From the NCBI GenBank assembly GCA_025594325.1, contig JANHCV010000005.1:1577501-1641500 (forward strand): a DNA stretch of 64,000 bases, written 5' to 3'. The notes under the pieces were generated by a model that made no database searches, was not told the DNA's origin, and saw nothing but the letters and a program-made list of their open reading frames with translations. Shown here piece by piece: positions 18,921-29,793 of this stretch. The position numbers were made by a program, and so were the translations under genes. Within the stretch, counting starts at the first letter, position 1, and each line of letters begins with the position of its first letter. This DNA is from Blastocladiella emersonii ATCC 22665. Lineage: Eukaryota; Blastocladiomycota; Blastocladiomycetes; Blastocladiales; Blastocladiaceae.

Positions 18921-21900
18921 ATGGGAGCAAAGAAGAAGACGAAAGCTAATGTAACTACCGGCAAAGGCCGCGGACCTGCGCCGCCGCCGCCTGTCGACGA
19001 CGTGGGGCCGCCCTCAGGAGAGCAGCTCCCGCCGCCGCCCCTGACCTGTCGTTCGCGCACCTGTCACGAGCAGTCCGAGGAATACGCTCCCTATAGCCCG
19101 GCGCACGCGCGAGACCTTCTCATGTACGACGTCCCGTCGACGACTGAGCCGACACAGGTGCTCGCCCTAGCGTGCTGCGACCTCCGCGACGTTGCGCGGA
19201 CGGTCGCCGATGCGCGCACCAAGGATGACACGCGCGCGATTCACTTCTTGATCAACGACATTCGCCCCGAGGCGCTCGCTCGGAATTTGCTCATCTTACA
19301 CGCGGTCACCGAGCACGAGTCGGACGACGGCGAGCCGCTTTCTCGGCACGTTGCTCAGCTCTGGTACTCGCTCCTCCTCGAGCCCGAAACTCGCACTTTC
19401 TGGAACGGTCAGCTGCGCGCCTGCCTCGATCGCGACTGGACCGCCTCGTCCGCGGCTTCACTCTCGTTCTTCAACACGGACACTCTGCTTGCTGTGCGCA
19501 ACTGCTGGCAGTCATGGCTCAACGTCGACTGGTCTCTCGACACCCTGTTCGAGCAACGGGCACGGTACGTGCAGTTGCAGTCCCACTGGAGCTCAGTCGT
19601 CCGCGAAACGAACAGCACGACACTTGGCAAGTTCTACACCGAGCGCATGCGAGCTCGATTTGGCGAACATCTGACGCGGTCGCGCGATAGCCGCATCGCG
19701 TGCCTCGTCGAGCGCTTCGCCGCCGACCAGACGTTTGCCATCGACCCCGCCTGCACCGCTGCGCTTCTTGTCAATCCGACCTTTCTTCTCACGCGCGCCG
19801 ACGGAACCGTGTATTATGCCTTTCAGACTACTGCGCTGCCCTTCGAGTCGCTTGATGTTTACGTGGCTTCCGAGTCGCCGGAAGCGCGCTTGTTCGAGGA
19901 GGTCCGGGATCGGGTTGCAGCTCTTCGTGCAGCGTTTGGCCGCGACGCACAGCCCCAGCACCAAGTTTCTGCTGCTGTCGGCCACGCTATCCGATTCATG
20001 GAATTACTCGCCGCCGACCCCAAGATGCGATTCGACGTCATTGACACGGTCCGTCTTCAGGACTCGGTCGGACTGCTCAACGTGCTCGTCCACGCCTCGC
20101 CACTTCTCAAGCCGGCGCCTTGCACGCCGCAACGCCCGCATATCCTGTCAATGTCGGCCCTTCCTGGGACCGTTGGTCTCTCACGCGCTTTATATTTGGC
20201 TTCCTCGACGGGGCTCCCAATTGAATTTTTTTGCAACGCTTTTTGGGATTGGCTTGCTCGAGCTCCCCGAAGACGGGCACTGGCTTAACCTCGTCACAAA
20301 CCACGTCCAGTACAGCGATGCGGTGCACCAACGCGTTGAATACTTTTGATTTTACAAGCTTCCCGCGCCGACTGTTCCGATCTCGATTCGGCGGTCCCCG
20401 TTCCTCATTAATGCGCTCCTCACCTGCGCCACGACACTCGACTCACCCTCAACGCTCCGTGCGGTTATTTCATGTCAACTATGTGCCATGCACGGTCACT
20501 GACGCTGAGAGCGCATTGTAGTTGGTACGTACAGCACCGGCGCCGTCCTGCCAAAGCTGGTTTCGTTCGCGCTCGCCGCCGGCCGCATCGTGGACTCGGG
20601 CGCTGTTCCGACTTGGTCGCCGTCCAAGTGCTTCACCATTACGCTTTGGCCGATACTTCTGGAAGCGATGCCTCGCACTCGCCTCGAGACCGAAGTTACC
20701 TTGGCCCTCTACGGCGTGGGCCACAGCGGCAAAACCCATCAAGGCAGCTGTTTCGAATTAACGCTCCCGCTTGGCAACAGTGCTTTTCTCCACCCTTCGT
20801 ACTTGAGCGTCGAGATCGCGATTGATGGCAAAACGCTCCAGCTCAACTCCATCAATGTCGAGACGCTTCCACTTGAACCTCGAAGCGTGCGCATCAAGTT
20901 TTACCTCACTGACGATGTTGCCAAGTTGGCTCAAAACGCCTCGCTTGGCGTTTATCGCGATTTCATCTCCACCCTTGGTGACCGTGGTCCGACTCGCGAG
21001 CTGCTTGGCGGGCAGCTCGTTCCGTTTTCCTTGAAGAAGGGAAGCGAGAGTGGACTAAAACGCATGTGCCATGACACAGCGATTACTCCAACTCTCCCCC
21101 TCACTCGAGCACTTTCCTCGCTGACGGCAACTCCAGTTCCAACGAACGCGTTCCTTGGTCCCGCTCGCGGTATCTTTGCGGCTCGCGACCCGTACGACGC
21201 GGTGCTGGACAAGCTGACTCTTCCGGTCGCTCACGCCGCTGATCACATGGATCGCGTCGAACTTACGCTTACCATTCCGCCACGTGCACGCTTCTCCACG
21301 ATTGAGCAGCCCGTCGGGCCAGAGGTACCGCCTAGCCGCGGTGCAGTCGCGCTCATGATTTGCAACCGTGGCCGCAGCGAGTCCCAGGTGATGTGGTTGC
21401 CGTCGCCCGTGACCATTGCAAGTATCAACGTCTCGCGCGCCACACGCACGGTCCAAATCGTTCTCAAGCGCATTCTCGGGGCTGCACGCAGGCAGGCGGG
21501 GCTCGTGCGCCCGCTGCCCAGGTTTGGGCGTGGGAGAACTTTCCTCCCGAGCGAGCTTCCCATCCAACTTGCGCTCAAACGCATCGCGGGACTTGGGATC
21601 GGCGACATGTTTCAAAACCTTGTATCTCGGCGACCTGTTCATTTCGCGATCGAGACGATCAAGACCATCTTTGATCTGGCCGCGGACCCGACCACGCGTC
21701 TCATCGAGGTTTCTATGCAGGAATCCGGGCTTGTCATTGGACTTGTGATTCCGCGGCAGCTCATTCTTCTCCCACCCGCGGGTCCAGGGATCGAGCCGAT
21801 TCCGGCGCTCAAGTGCGCCATCGCCTTTGCCCCTCACGCCCAACCGCTGTTTCCAGCGGCCCTCGCACAGCTTTCCGCTTCCGCCGTTGGCTCCGTCAAG

Positions 21901-22122
21901 TTCCAGACGAGGGACAACGCGATCATATTCGCGGAACTTTGCGTCACCATTCTCACAGGGACGGGAAGCCGGCCCGCCCCGACCACCGATCCGCACTTCC
22001 CGGCCGAAGTTTATGCGCTGCTGCAGCCCCATCTCCCAAGACGATGCTCCTGCCATTTGCCCCGGTCCGACACACCTGATCCATCCAATATTTGCCTCCT
22101 TGATTGTACCCGACCCCTCTAG
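18921..22122 (+). pseudogene. Second DUF4470 gene (family B), broken, left copy
   Basis: Aligns with the intact gene at 15349 over nearly its whole length, starting MGAKKKTKAN and keeping the DUF4470 core (CCDLRDVARTV, NDIRPEALARNLLILHA). Lesions: a frameshift in a run of seven T at about 20225-20231; an in-frame TGA at about 20347, where the paralogue has Leu; further stops around 20500-20515; and a frame change near 22035, just before the C-terminus (the paralogue ends FTPI). In between, about 500 codons remain open from 20524. No GT-AG pair rescues the frame plausibly. The copy at 46498 carries the same lesions. Confidence 0.8.
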
Positions 22123-22497
22123 CTTGTTGATGAACAAATGCGATTTGTTAACTTATCATCGTACCCCTGCGACTGCGTCCGCGTGCGCTTTGGAGCGATT
22201 TGGGGTCGCGGTGATCATAACATGTGATCACCCAGACGAGGCCATGTTCGAGAGAACTGCGCGTGCCGCACACGTTTTGAGAGCGCTATACACTGATGAT
22301 AACTTTGGCTCGAAAAAAAAAAAACTTTATGGAGGTTGACGATGCTTGTTGCTACGTAACGCACTTCGAGGGCTTCGCAACGCGACGCGACGCGACGCTT
22401 GGATTGTTCATGAGGTGCATGGGGACAGAACGAAGCGGGGCGAGGTTTGGCAACGACAACAACAAATCAAATTAGAGGGCAGGGTGCACGCGCACGA
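22123..22497. other. Gap with a hairpin and a homopolymer
   Basis: No gene seen. 22210-22232 forms a perfect 8-bp stem (GGTGATCA, TAACATG, TGATCACC). A run of 12 A at 22313-22324 is followed by a T-rich/CG-repeat stretch (CGCGACGCGACGCGACG at about 22380). It separates the convergent 3' ends of the two pseudogenes. Confidence 0.5.
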
Positions 22498-24302
22498 TTA
22501 CACGTCGAGATCAAACAGCTTAAACGCTTCGGGGGCGATTCGCTCAAACTCGCGGACAAGCCAACGGGCGTCCAAGTTCCGTTGGCAGCCATTTGCGACC
22601 AAGACACGGATGAAGAGAGCCAACACCTCGGGAACTGGGAATCGGTCGAGCGCGCCGTCGGGAATAAAGAACACGATGCCCACTGGAACGCGTCTCACAC
22701 CACGGTTCGGGTCGAGATCGTTTCGCGGTGTAGCAAAGGCTTGCGGTGGATCGCTCTCAAACAAGAGACAGAGGCCAAGCCGGGTGGAGGCCTTGTGATC
22801 GCAGGAGCAAGCGGGCTGATGTCGCGACACGAGGCTATCAGAAACACCGAACTCACCCAGCTTCATTCAAACGTCGTCAACGGAGGAGACGAGAGGCGCC
22901 AGGTGACCAGGGGAAGTAACGCCTCCACGAGATCGCGCCAAGCCGGTTGCGCTGTAATGGGACAGCGGGGGCAAAGGTTTACATCCGCGTCGCACAAATA
23001 CTTGAGCCAAGTGTAAGCACCGGTAGGTCCGCCATCGAGGGGCTCAAGCAAGGCGTAGACCGCAACGCGAAGGAACATGTATGCGGCACCAGTCGCGTCA
23101 ATGGCATTTAAAAGCCGATCCCTGGTATCCTCCTTCGCGTATGCATGAGCAAAAAGCCTCGTCAGATCAAGCGAAGACGACCAGATATGTTTTTCGTCAT
23201 GGGGCGACGAGTCAAACAGCGCGAGAGGTATCACGAGCCTGCCCTGCTTGTGTCACATAGGAATCGAGATAGCGGCTCCTGGGTGTCCTCGGAGTCAGCT
23301 TCACGGCAGTACTCGCTAATGAAATCGACCAGGTGAAGCGGGCGTTTAAAGCAATACATACTCGGGGAAGCGGGAGAGGATCGCAATGAACGCCGTGTGG
23401 TAGCACAGGGTTGCAGCAGAGTGTACGTAAAGCTGCTGCACAAGCGCTGGCATGGTCGCAACGCGCTCGAGTGTCCAGGCAAAGAAGTCGGCATGGTGAG
23501 GTAAAAGGGTTCTGTTAACGACATGGTCCCGTGCAGCGTAAAGCGCGTAGTCCACCGATGAGACCGTATTGAGCAAGTCGGCGATACTTGATGAGTCTGC
23601 ACCGAATTGCGAAGACTCGGTGATCATCGTAAAACACGGATATTCGTAAAACAGGACGGCCAGGAACGCCATGGCATCGATAAACCGGACCGGAAGCGAG
23701 GGTAAGCTGCCCTCGACGTGTCCCATGGCCAGATCGACGTGATCAAGCGGCAGGGAAACCCACTGCGTGAGTTGCAGCGGTACGTCGAGTACTTGTGGCA
23801 GCTCGGTCGCAATGAAGTCAAGGACTTGTCCAAGGGGCTCGAGCCACGCGTAATAAACGGGAGCAAAGGCGAGTCGGACGAGAGTAGAAAGCGGAGCCGT
23901 CAGAACAGAGTCATGCCGGTCGGAAAAACATGCCAGCAGCTGCTGAGAAAGGAAGTCCGGCTTGACCTGGCTGGGCCGGATCCGGCGGACAAGAAGCTTG
24001 GCCAGGTTCACAAGTACCGCAAACGGCACAAACGCCGGCTCGTAAAGCCCTCCATTATTGCGCACATTTGCTTTCACCTCGGGCGGGTTAAGGTCCAGGT
24101 TCAGTAGGCGAGTCAGGGCGTCCGAACCGCGGGAATCGCAGCAAAGGGCGACAGCGCCAAGGCGACCCGCGACGGATACGGTCCACGAGAAGAAAACTGG
24201 TTCGTCGAGAGAATGGTCGCGTGGAGAGAAGCGGATGCAGCTGCGACCACGGAGCGGGGCTCAGCCATGCAGACAACGGCCCGCACCAGCTCGTCCGCGT
24301 CC
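22498..24302 (-). pseudogene. Family A gene, heavily broken, left copy
   Basis: Homologous to the intact gene at 24660-26917. The N-terminal F-box-like region survives as AEPRSVVAAASAS, but its frame breaks around EPVFFSW; the middle ~240 codons (23346-24077) are open; a deletion removes the end of exon 1, the intron and the start of exon 2; two more frame changes flank PLALFDSSPHDEKHIW; and another follows WRDLVEALL. The CPRCPITAQ motif and the later CSC pair are still readable. An in-frame stop precedes the F-box-like region, so no start survives. At least four lesions; all are shared with the mirrored copy. Confidence 0.8.
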
Positions 24303-24659
24303 GACCGGCGCCGCTGTGACGAAAGCGACCTGGCTCACGAACACGTGCGGACCCATGATATCCAAACGCGTCCCACTCCCTGTGTTCGCGAACCCCGGTT
24401 TCCGTTTGTTTGAGCTCCTCAAGTACACGATTCTTCAATGACCAGGCGCTATCGGTAAGCAGTTCCGCTAGGAGCCCGCAACCAAGCAGTTGGCAGGTCT
24501 GCGCGGGGGCCCAAATCACAACGCTGGGTCAAGGCAGGAGGAACATGTATAGTTAAACTAGAATTTTTAGAGCGCGCTCGGGCCCAGATCGACGCGTTGC
24601 TCTGATAGCCGTCTCAACGCTTCAACAAACGGAAGGGTGATCGGGGCGGACAAGCATCG
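24303..24659. promoter_or_regulatory. Former promoter of the broken family A gene and 3' flank of the intact one
   Basis: 24342-24371 (minus strand) holds ACGCGT, GATATC and CACGTG in the family A order, just before the decayed coding start. The remainder is AT-rich (a TAGTTAAACTAG-like stretch near 24550) and is probably the 3' UTR of the intact gene ending at 24660. Confidence 0.4.
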
Positions 24660-26917
24660 TTACTGCTTGATATTGGCCATCGTGAACGCTTCGGGAGCGA
24701 CACGCGCAAAGACCTCGGCAAATCGAGGCAGCTTGGCCACCGCACCACTCAAGTGCAGACAGCGAAGGAAGAAAGCCAAGACTTCAGCCGCGGGAACCGA
24801 GTCCAGAGCGGCATCGGGAAGAAAGTCAATCATGCCCATGGCGATAGCACTGCTGGAAACGTCGTCACGCAGCCCGCGCAACGCACGCTGCGGATCATCG
24901 GCGAACAAGACTTGGACGATGCGCTGAAGAGTGGCGGTTGCACAGCAGGAGCACGAATGCTCCGAAGAAATCCCAAACAAGCACTCGACCGCAAGGGTGT
25001 CCCAGTACAGCTTGCTCCACGGCTTGTCGACAGAGTACACAAGCGAGGAGACGTGGGACGGCCCGCTCAAGGCCAAGAGAGTTTCGGCAACCTCGCGCCA
25101 AATTCGCTGCGCGGTGATGGGGCACCTTTTGCAGAGTGCCTGGTCAGTGCCAACAAAGTTGATGCACCATGCGGGCGCGTGAGAGGCGCTGCTGGGCTGG
25201 AAAAGCGCGCGAATCACGATGCGAAGAAATACGTGCGCGGCTCCAGTCTCCTCGATTGATGCCATGAGAGTTTCCTTGGCATCCGGAACCGAAAAAGCGG
25301 ACGCGAGGAGCCAGGTGACGTCGACTGACGCCGACCAGACCAAAGCCTCGTCCTGACACTGCGAGTCAAGGTAGTGCAGGAACTCGGTCGGAATAGCCAA
25401 TTTACCACCGTCGTCCAAGAGTACGTGGAACAGCTCGCCCTCGCGCTCGCGAGGAGCAGGGTCGCGACGGTAAGTGTCAATAAAGTCGGACAGAGTAAGC
25501 TTACAGTCGTCGCCGCCATGAAAACTTGGGACAAGAGCAAAGCGGAAGACATCCCGGCGAATGCCCTCAATGTGACGGATCGAACCGCCTTGTCCGTTCC
25601 GCCACGCTACAATTGGTGGGCTGGGTCAGTCAGGTTCACCCGCGTACGAGGTGCATCCTGATCCGTACCCCTAAGAATCAATTCCTTCCAGGCATCAAGG
25701 GAGTGGCGCGCGCGAAGTCGTTTGACGTAGTCGAATTGTTTGCGAGTAATCGCTGCGCCAAGAATATGGGCCCAGCGTGTCGAAGCAACGAGACCGTGTG
25801 TGTCAAGTAGCTCGAGATCTTCGACAGCAAGGTGGCCGTCCTGCCAGTCCGTGATAAAGTTTCCGAGCTCATCCGGAGTGCTCAGCTTGGGGTCGGGGTC
25901 GATCCCGAGCAGCCAACTGTCAACGGGGAAGTCGCCGATGGTATCGTCAAAGACCAGAGTCGACAGTACCTGATCCGGATAAGCATCAAGCATCGGGATG
26001 AACGCAGCGGGACCCAAGTTAACAGACGAGTGGACGTATACCTTCCAAACGGCATGAGAAATTGGCACTGGCGAACTGTGTTCAATGACCCAGTCAAAGT
26101 GCCGCTTGAAGTGAACGGTAAGCTCGTCATCAAGGATCAGCTCTCGCGCGGCGTGCAGCGCGAATTCCGCTGACGTGGCCGTGCGAAACAGTCCAGCAAT
26201 GTCCGATTTGTCGGCACGGAAGCGAGGATCGTCGACAATCTCCTTGAAAAAGGTCAGCGTGAAGAACGTGGCGGCAGCGTAACAGAGAGCATCGATGAAT
26301 CGGACGGGATGCTGCGGGAGGTCTCGCTCTTCGGGGGCGTAATTCGAGTTGAGGAGGACTGAGAGCCACTCCTCGAGCTTCAAAGTGACGTCGAGTAGAA
26401 CCGGTGCTTCGGTCGCAATGAAGACGATGATTTGGTGAGCAGGGTCAAGCCACTTTTTGAAAAGGAGTGCAACGACAAGGCGAACAAGTGTCGCATGAGG
26501 GCTCGCCAAGATATCGTCCGAGCGATCGGAGAGTGTCGTTCGTAAACGTTGTTGAAGCGCGTCCATACTGAGGCGATTGGTCAAGCTCCGGCGACAGAGG
26601 AGTTTGGCGAGGCTCAAAAAGATGGAGTGCGGGGCTCGGGGCCTCACGGACAAAAGGCGGTCAAGGGCATTATCCAACGGGAGACCATCAGGGCTCAAAG
26701 CGAGAAGACGGTTGACAGTGGACTTGGTCCAAAAGGTGTAAACAGGCTCCTCGTGTGCGAGATTATTGAACGACGCCGAGGCGGCCGCGACAATGGTGCG
26801 CGGCGCCGCGAGACGGAACACAGCGGCGGCGAGTTCGGTAGGGAGCCGAGCTGGTGCGCGGCCGTGTGGCTCTTCATAAGCTTCATGAGCACGTTGCATG
26901 TAGTGATTATGATCCAT
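24660..26917 (-). CDS. Family A protein, intact copy 2, left arm (unknown function)
   Basis: Two exons (26917-25669 and 25606-24660) encode 731 residues. The 62-nt intron opens GTACGG, has CTGAC near its end and closes TTGTAG, at the same point as in the copy at 2989. Residues ~30-60 (RLPTELAAAVFRLAAPR) resemble an F-box; long alpha-helical stretches follow. Exon 2 carries Cys575/578 (CKRCPITAQ) and Cys635/637/638 (CSCC), aligned with the cysteines of the other copies, a possible zinc site. I do not recognise the family; an F-box-type adaptor role is only an inference from the N-terminus. The start at 26917 has a good context (ACCATGG) and aligns with the paralogue; the frame open further upstream lies in the promoter. 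Confidence 0.75.
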
Positions 26918-27302
26918 GGTAGTGGGTTCAGTCGTGTGCGGGGGGAGGACCGGCGGGAGCGAGCGCGCCCAAGCCGATGGCGCCCGAGGCGGCGACTGAG
27001 TGGCGACCAAGGCACACGTGCTGGCCCCCTGATATCGCAACGCGTCTCGCATCCCTTCGAGGAGGCCTGTGATGCATACGCTCAACATTCCCGGCCGGGG
27101 CCGGCTTAAAGTACGGGGATTGCGTGTCATGAACAGTGTATCTCCCTCCGCCCTCGCGTGCGGAACACCTGAAAACCCGATGGGATCAAACTCTCAATCA
27201 TGGATGGGCTCAGGGCAGCTCCCTTGCTCAGGGTCAGCATGGGCTGATTATGAATTCTTCACCGTGTATTTTTTACAAGCCCATCCGAACCGTCTCAGTG
27301 TG
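26918..27302. promoter_or_regulatory. Promoter of family A copy 2 with the composite element
   Basis: Read on the minus strand, 27052-27015 gives GCGAGACGCGT, GATATC and, after a short gap, CACGTG, about 100-135 bp before the start at 26917. This is the clearest example of the element. The rest is the 3' flank of the F-box/LRR gene. No other gene was seen. Confidence 0.5.
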
Positions 27303-29570
27303 TTACTCAACCAGACTTGAGATTCGGCCAAGGAAGCGGCACGCGGCCTTGGTCTCGACCACAACGTCCTCGAGTCCGCGGAACTCGGACATGAGCCGCT
27401 TCGCGTACTTGGAGAGGACCGCTCCGCGTTCATGCGCCATGTGGATACGGCCAATCCCGGACCCGCTGTCAGCGCGAGCGCGGCGGCTGAGGATCGCGGG
27501 TGGCGGGCTCGAGCCGTCGCTGTCAGCGAGTTCAGGCACATCATCGTCGGACGACGAAGCAGAAGTGAGGTCGATGGCCGAGTCGTTCGCGCTGTGGTAC
27601 ATCGGGTGCACCTGCTCCACTGGTTCGGGCGCGACTACGTCGTCGCTGATCTCCTCGACAGCCAGCGTCAGCGCGCGAAGCCGGGTGCACGCGCCAAGGA
27701 GCCGTTGCAACGCGACGTCCACCATGGCATCCAGGAACACGACGCCGGTACCGCAGACCTCGAGCACGCGAAGCGACCGCGCCCACTGCCTGGCGAGCGC
27801 GTGAAACGCGGCGCCGTCGACCGCGAGCCCGACCACCTCGAAAGTTCGGAGCAGCGGCGCGCTCGCGCCGATCACCTGGATCGTTTCGACCTCCAACGGC
27901 GCAGGGACGTGGTTGAGCGCGGACACGTGAAGTCGCTGCAGCGACGTCGGGTTGCGACACACGGCGCGGACGAGGCGCTGCGCCGTCTCGCCGCTTTGCG
28001 CGCCGATCAGCTTGACGTCGAGCTCGCGCAGTACGGGCAGCGAGAGTGTGGGAGCGGCAGCCTCAAACTCGGCGGCGAGGCCCGCCGACGGGTAGCTGAG
28101 CTGCAGGCGAGTAAGCGAGTTGCTGAGCGGCGCGATGGCGCGCGAGACGACCCAGCCTTGGACTGGCGGGAGCCACAGGTGCAGGCTCGTCGTGGTCAGT
28201 GGGAGCACCGGAACCGTCGTGCTGGGGTTGGCTATCGTGGCCGACACAGCGCTGCCGCCGCGAGGAGGCGACTGGTACCGCAGCTCGAGGTCGCGCAGGT
28301 GCGGCAGCTGAGCGAGCGCAGCGACCTGGTCGACGGCGTGCTCGTAGTCCGTGTACAGCGACAGCGCGCGCAGGTTCGGGAACAGCTGCGCGACCAGGTC
28401 CGTCGAGCACGCGTGGCGCGGGTCCGGGTGCAGCAGCGTGAGCTTCTCGAGTGTCCTGTTCGCGGCTGGGTGCGCGTCGAGCGTCCACGGCTGGCCGGGC
28501 GTCTCGAGGTACTCGCATTGTGCCAGCTCGAGCGACGTGAGCTGCGGCAGCCACTTGGCGAGCATCGGAAGCAGCCAGTTGTGCACCGACGGCGAGTCGC
28601 CGCCCGCGACGTGCGGCGATCGAGGCACGTAGCACTCGACCGTGTTGAGCCGGAGCTTCGTGAGCGATCCGCCAAACAGCGCGAGCGCGGCGAGGTGGTC
28701 GGGCGCGAACCGGGCCTGCGCGATATCCAGCGACGCAAGCTTTGGGCATCCCGCCGCGAGCAGATGGAACGTGTCGCGCGGCAGGTGCAGGTCGACCATG
28801 AGCGCAAACTCGCGCAGGTGCGGCAGGTGGCCGCGGCCAATGTACCCGAGCAGGTTGATGAGCGCCCACGCCGGGATCAGCTCGATGCAGAGCGACTCGA
28901 GCGACGAGACGGGTTGCGCGGGCGTGATGCGAGGGCCGAGCGGCGGTAACACAGGGTCCTCGCCCTCGGCCGCCTGCGCCAGCTCTGCCTCCGCAACAAC
29001 AGGCCGGGCCGTGCGGCGCCAGAAAATCGGCCGCACCATGTGCAGCAACCGCAGCTTCGGCAGCCCCTCGATGAGCGTGGCCAAGTTGCGCGCGCTGTGC
29101 ACCAGTACGTTTCCCGACGGTGCCTCGACGCCATTACCCGACCCGTCGAGCAGCGCATCGAACGTGAACACGGTGCTCGCCTTGAGCGAGACGAGGTTCG
29201 GGCACTGCAGCGCGCCGGGCAGGGCGAGCTCCGAGTCAGACTCGAGCCGCTCGAGCTTTGCGTGCCCGCGGAACTGCGCCGCGGCAGACTGCAAGGCATC
29301 GACGCGGTCGCTCTTGTTGCGCGGGGCGCCGTTCGCAAACGTCCCGCCCGGCGCGAGGCGGAGGGCGAGCGAGCGCAGGTTCGGGTACTGCTCGAGGATG
29401 TCGGGCAGTGGCGTTTGGGATTGGCGGCAGTGCAGGACGAGCGAGCGGACCGACTGCGAAGCGGCGAGCCAGCGGCGCGACACGGCGCGCGCCTGGCCGA
29501 GGTCCCGCGGCGAGTGGGCGAGGTGCGCCACGATGGCCTCGAGCAGCTCGAGCGCGAGGTCGGATTCCAT
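27303..29570 (-). CDS. F-box/leucine-rich-repeat protein, left copy
   Basis: Single exon, 755 residues. The N-terminal 35-40 residues (LALELLEAIVAHL and ARAVSRRWLAAS) fit an F-box. Irregular leucine-rich repeats run to about residue 620 (patterns such as LPHLREFALMVDLHL, LTSLELAQCEYL and LRDLELRY). The C-terminal ~100 residues are acidic and Ser-rich (SSSDDDVPELADSDGSS). F-box proteins recruit substrates to SCF ubiquitin ligases through Skp1. Third-position GC is very high, unlike the neighbouring family A and B genes. The start codon lies only 11 bp inside the identical tract, so the two copies encode the same protein from diverged promoters. Confidence 0.8.
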   Translation of the reverse strand: MESDLALELLEAIVAHLAHSPRDLGQARAVSRRWLAASQSVRSLVLHCRQSQTPLPDILEQYPNLRSLALRLAPGGTFANGAPRNKSDRVDALQSAAAQFRGHAKLERLESDSELALPGALQCPNLVSLKASTVFTFDALLDGSGNGVEAPSGNVLVHSARNLATLIEGLPKLRLLHMVRPIFWRRTARPVVAEAELAQAAEGEDPVLPPLGPRITPAQPVSSLESLCIELIPAWALINLLGYIGRGHLPHLREFALMVDLHLPRDTFHLLAAGCPKLASLDIAQARFAPDHLAALALFGGSLTKLRLNTVECYVPRSPHVAGGDSPSVHNWLLPMLAKWLPQLTSLELAQCEYLETPGQPWTLDAHPAANRTLEKLTLLHPDPRHACSTDLVAQLFPNLRALSLYTDYEHAVDQVAALAQLPHLRDLELRYQSPPRGGSAVSATIANPSTTVPVLPLTTTSLHLWLPPVQGWVVSRAIAPLSNSLTRLQLSYPSAGLAAEFEAAAPTLSLPVLRELDVKLIGAQSGETAQRLVRAVCRNPTSLQRLHVSALNHVPAPLEVETIQVIGASAPLLRTFEVVGLAVDGAAFHALARQWARSLRVLEVCGTGVVFLDAMVDVALQRLLGACTRLRALTLAVEEISDDVVAPEPVEQVHPMYHSANDSAIDLTSASSSDDDVPELADSDGSSPPPAILSRRARADSGSGIGRIHMAHERGAVLSKYAKRLMSEFRGLEDVVVETKAACRFLGRISSLVE

Positions 29571-29581
29571 TCGCTACGTTC

Positions 29582-29793
29582 GTTCAGGGCCGAAGTGGTA
29601 TGCTCGGGAGAGAGTTCACGAGCTGCCTCGGTTATGGGCTCCGTGATGGCTGTGGCGCACGTTCAAGGTGGCGCAGCTCAGCCACACCTGAGCAAAGCCA
29701 CTGCGTCCCTGCCCGCTTCGCCGGACGTTTGAGCAAGCATCAACAGAGGGGTTTATTGTATGACGGATAAAGGGAAACTCGGGCCAGCTGTGC
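29582..29793. other. Inner flank of the left arm, diverged homologue of the right inner flank
   Basis: On the minus strand it aligns with 38949-39038: ACCACTTCG (29591-29599 against 39021-39029), then a nine-base block that differs at every position, then the identical arm. Further out GCCACAGCC and TGGCTGAGC match with small offsets. So the repeat boundary falls inside older homologous DNA. The segment is the promoter of the left F-box gene plus the 3' flank of the 4-TM gene. Confidence 0.6.

Larger units (their letters stand above)
12677..29581. repeat. Left arm of a 16.9-kb inverted repeat
   Basis: Every base checked pairs with the right arm by the rule left + right = 68620, and all genes, pseudogene lesions and incidental frames reappear in mirror image, including a run of 12 A at 22313-22324 (12 T at 46296-46307). 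No indel was seen. The outer limit is the first mismatch at 12676, 43 bp after the permease stop codon; the inner limit is at 29581, 11 bp before the F-box gene start codon. There are no terminal inverted motifs, target duplications or transposase genes that would mark a transposon. Confidence 0.95.

Noticed and set aside
20225-20590. Introns that would rescue the second DUF4470 gene
   Set aside because: The paralogue at 15349 is intronless here, no GTACG-like donor with a fitting acceptor restores the frame, and the homology continues through the lesions in shifted frames.
27432-28949. 505-codon plus-strand frame opposite the F-box/LRR gene
   Set aside because: Same shadow effect; the leucine-rich repeats on the minus strand explain the openness.
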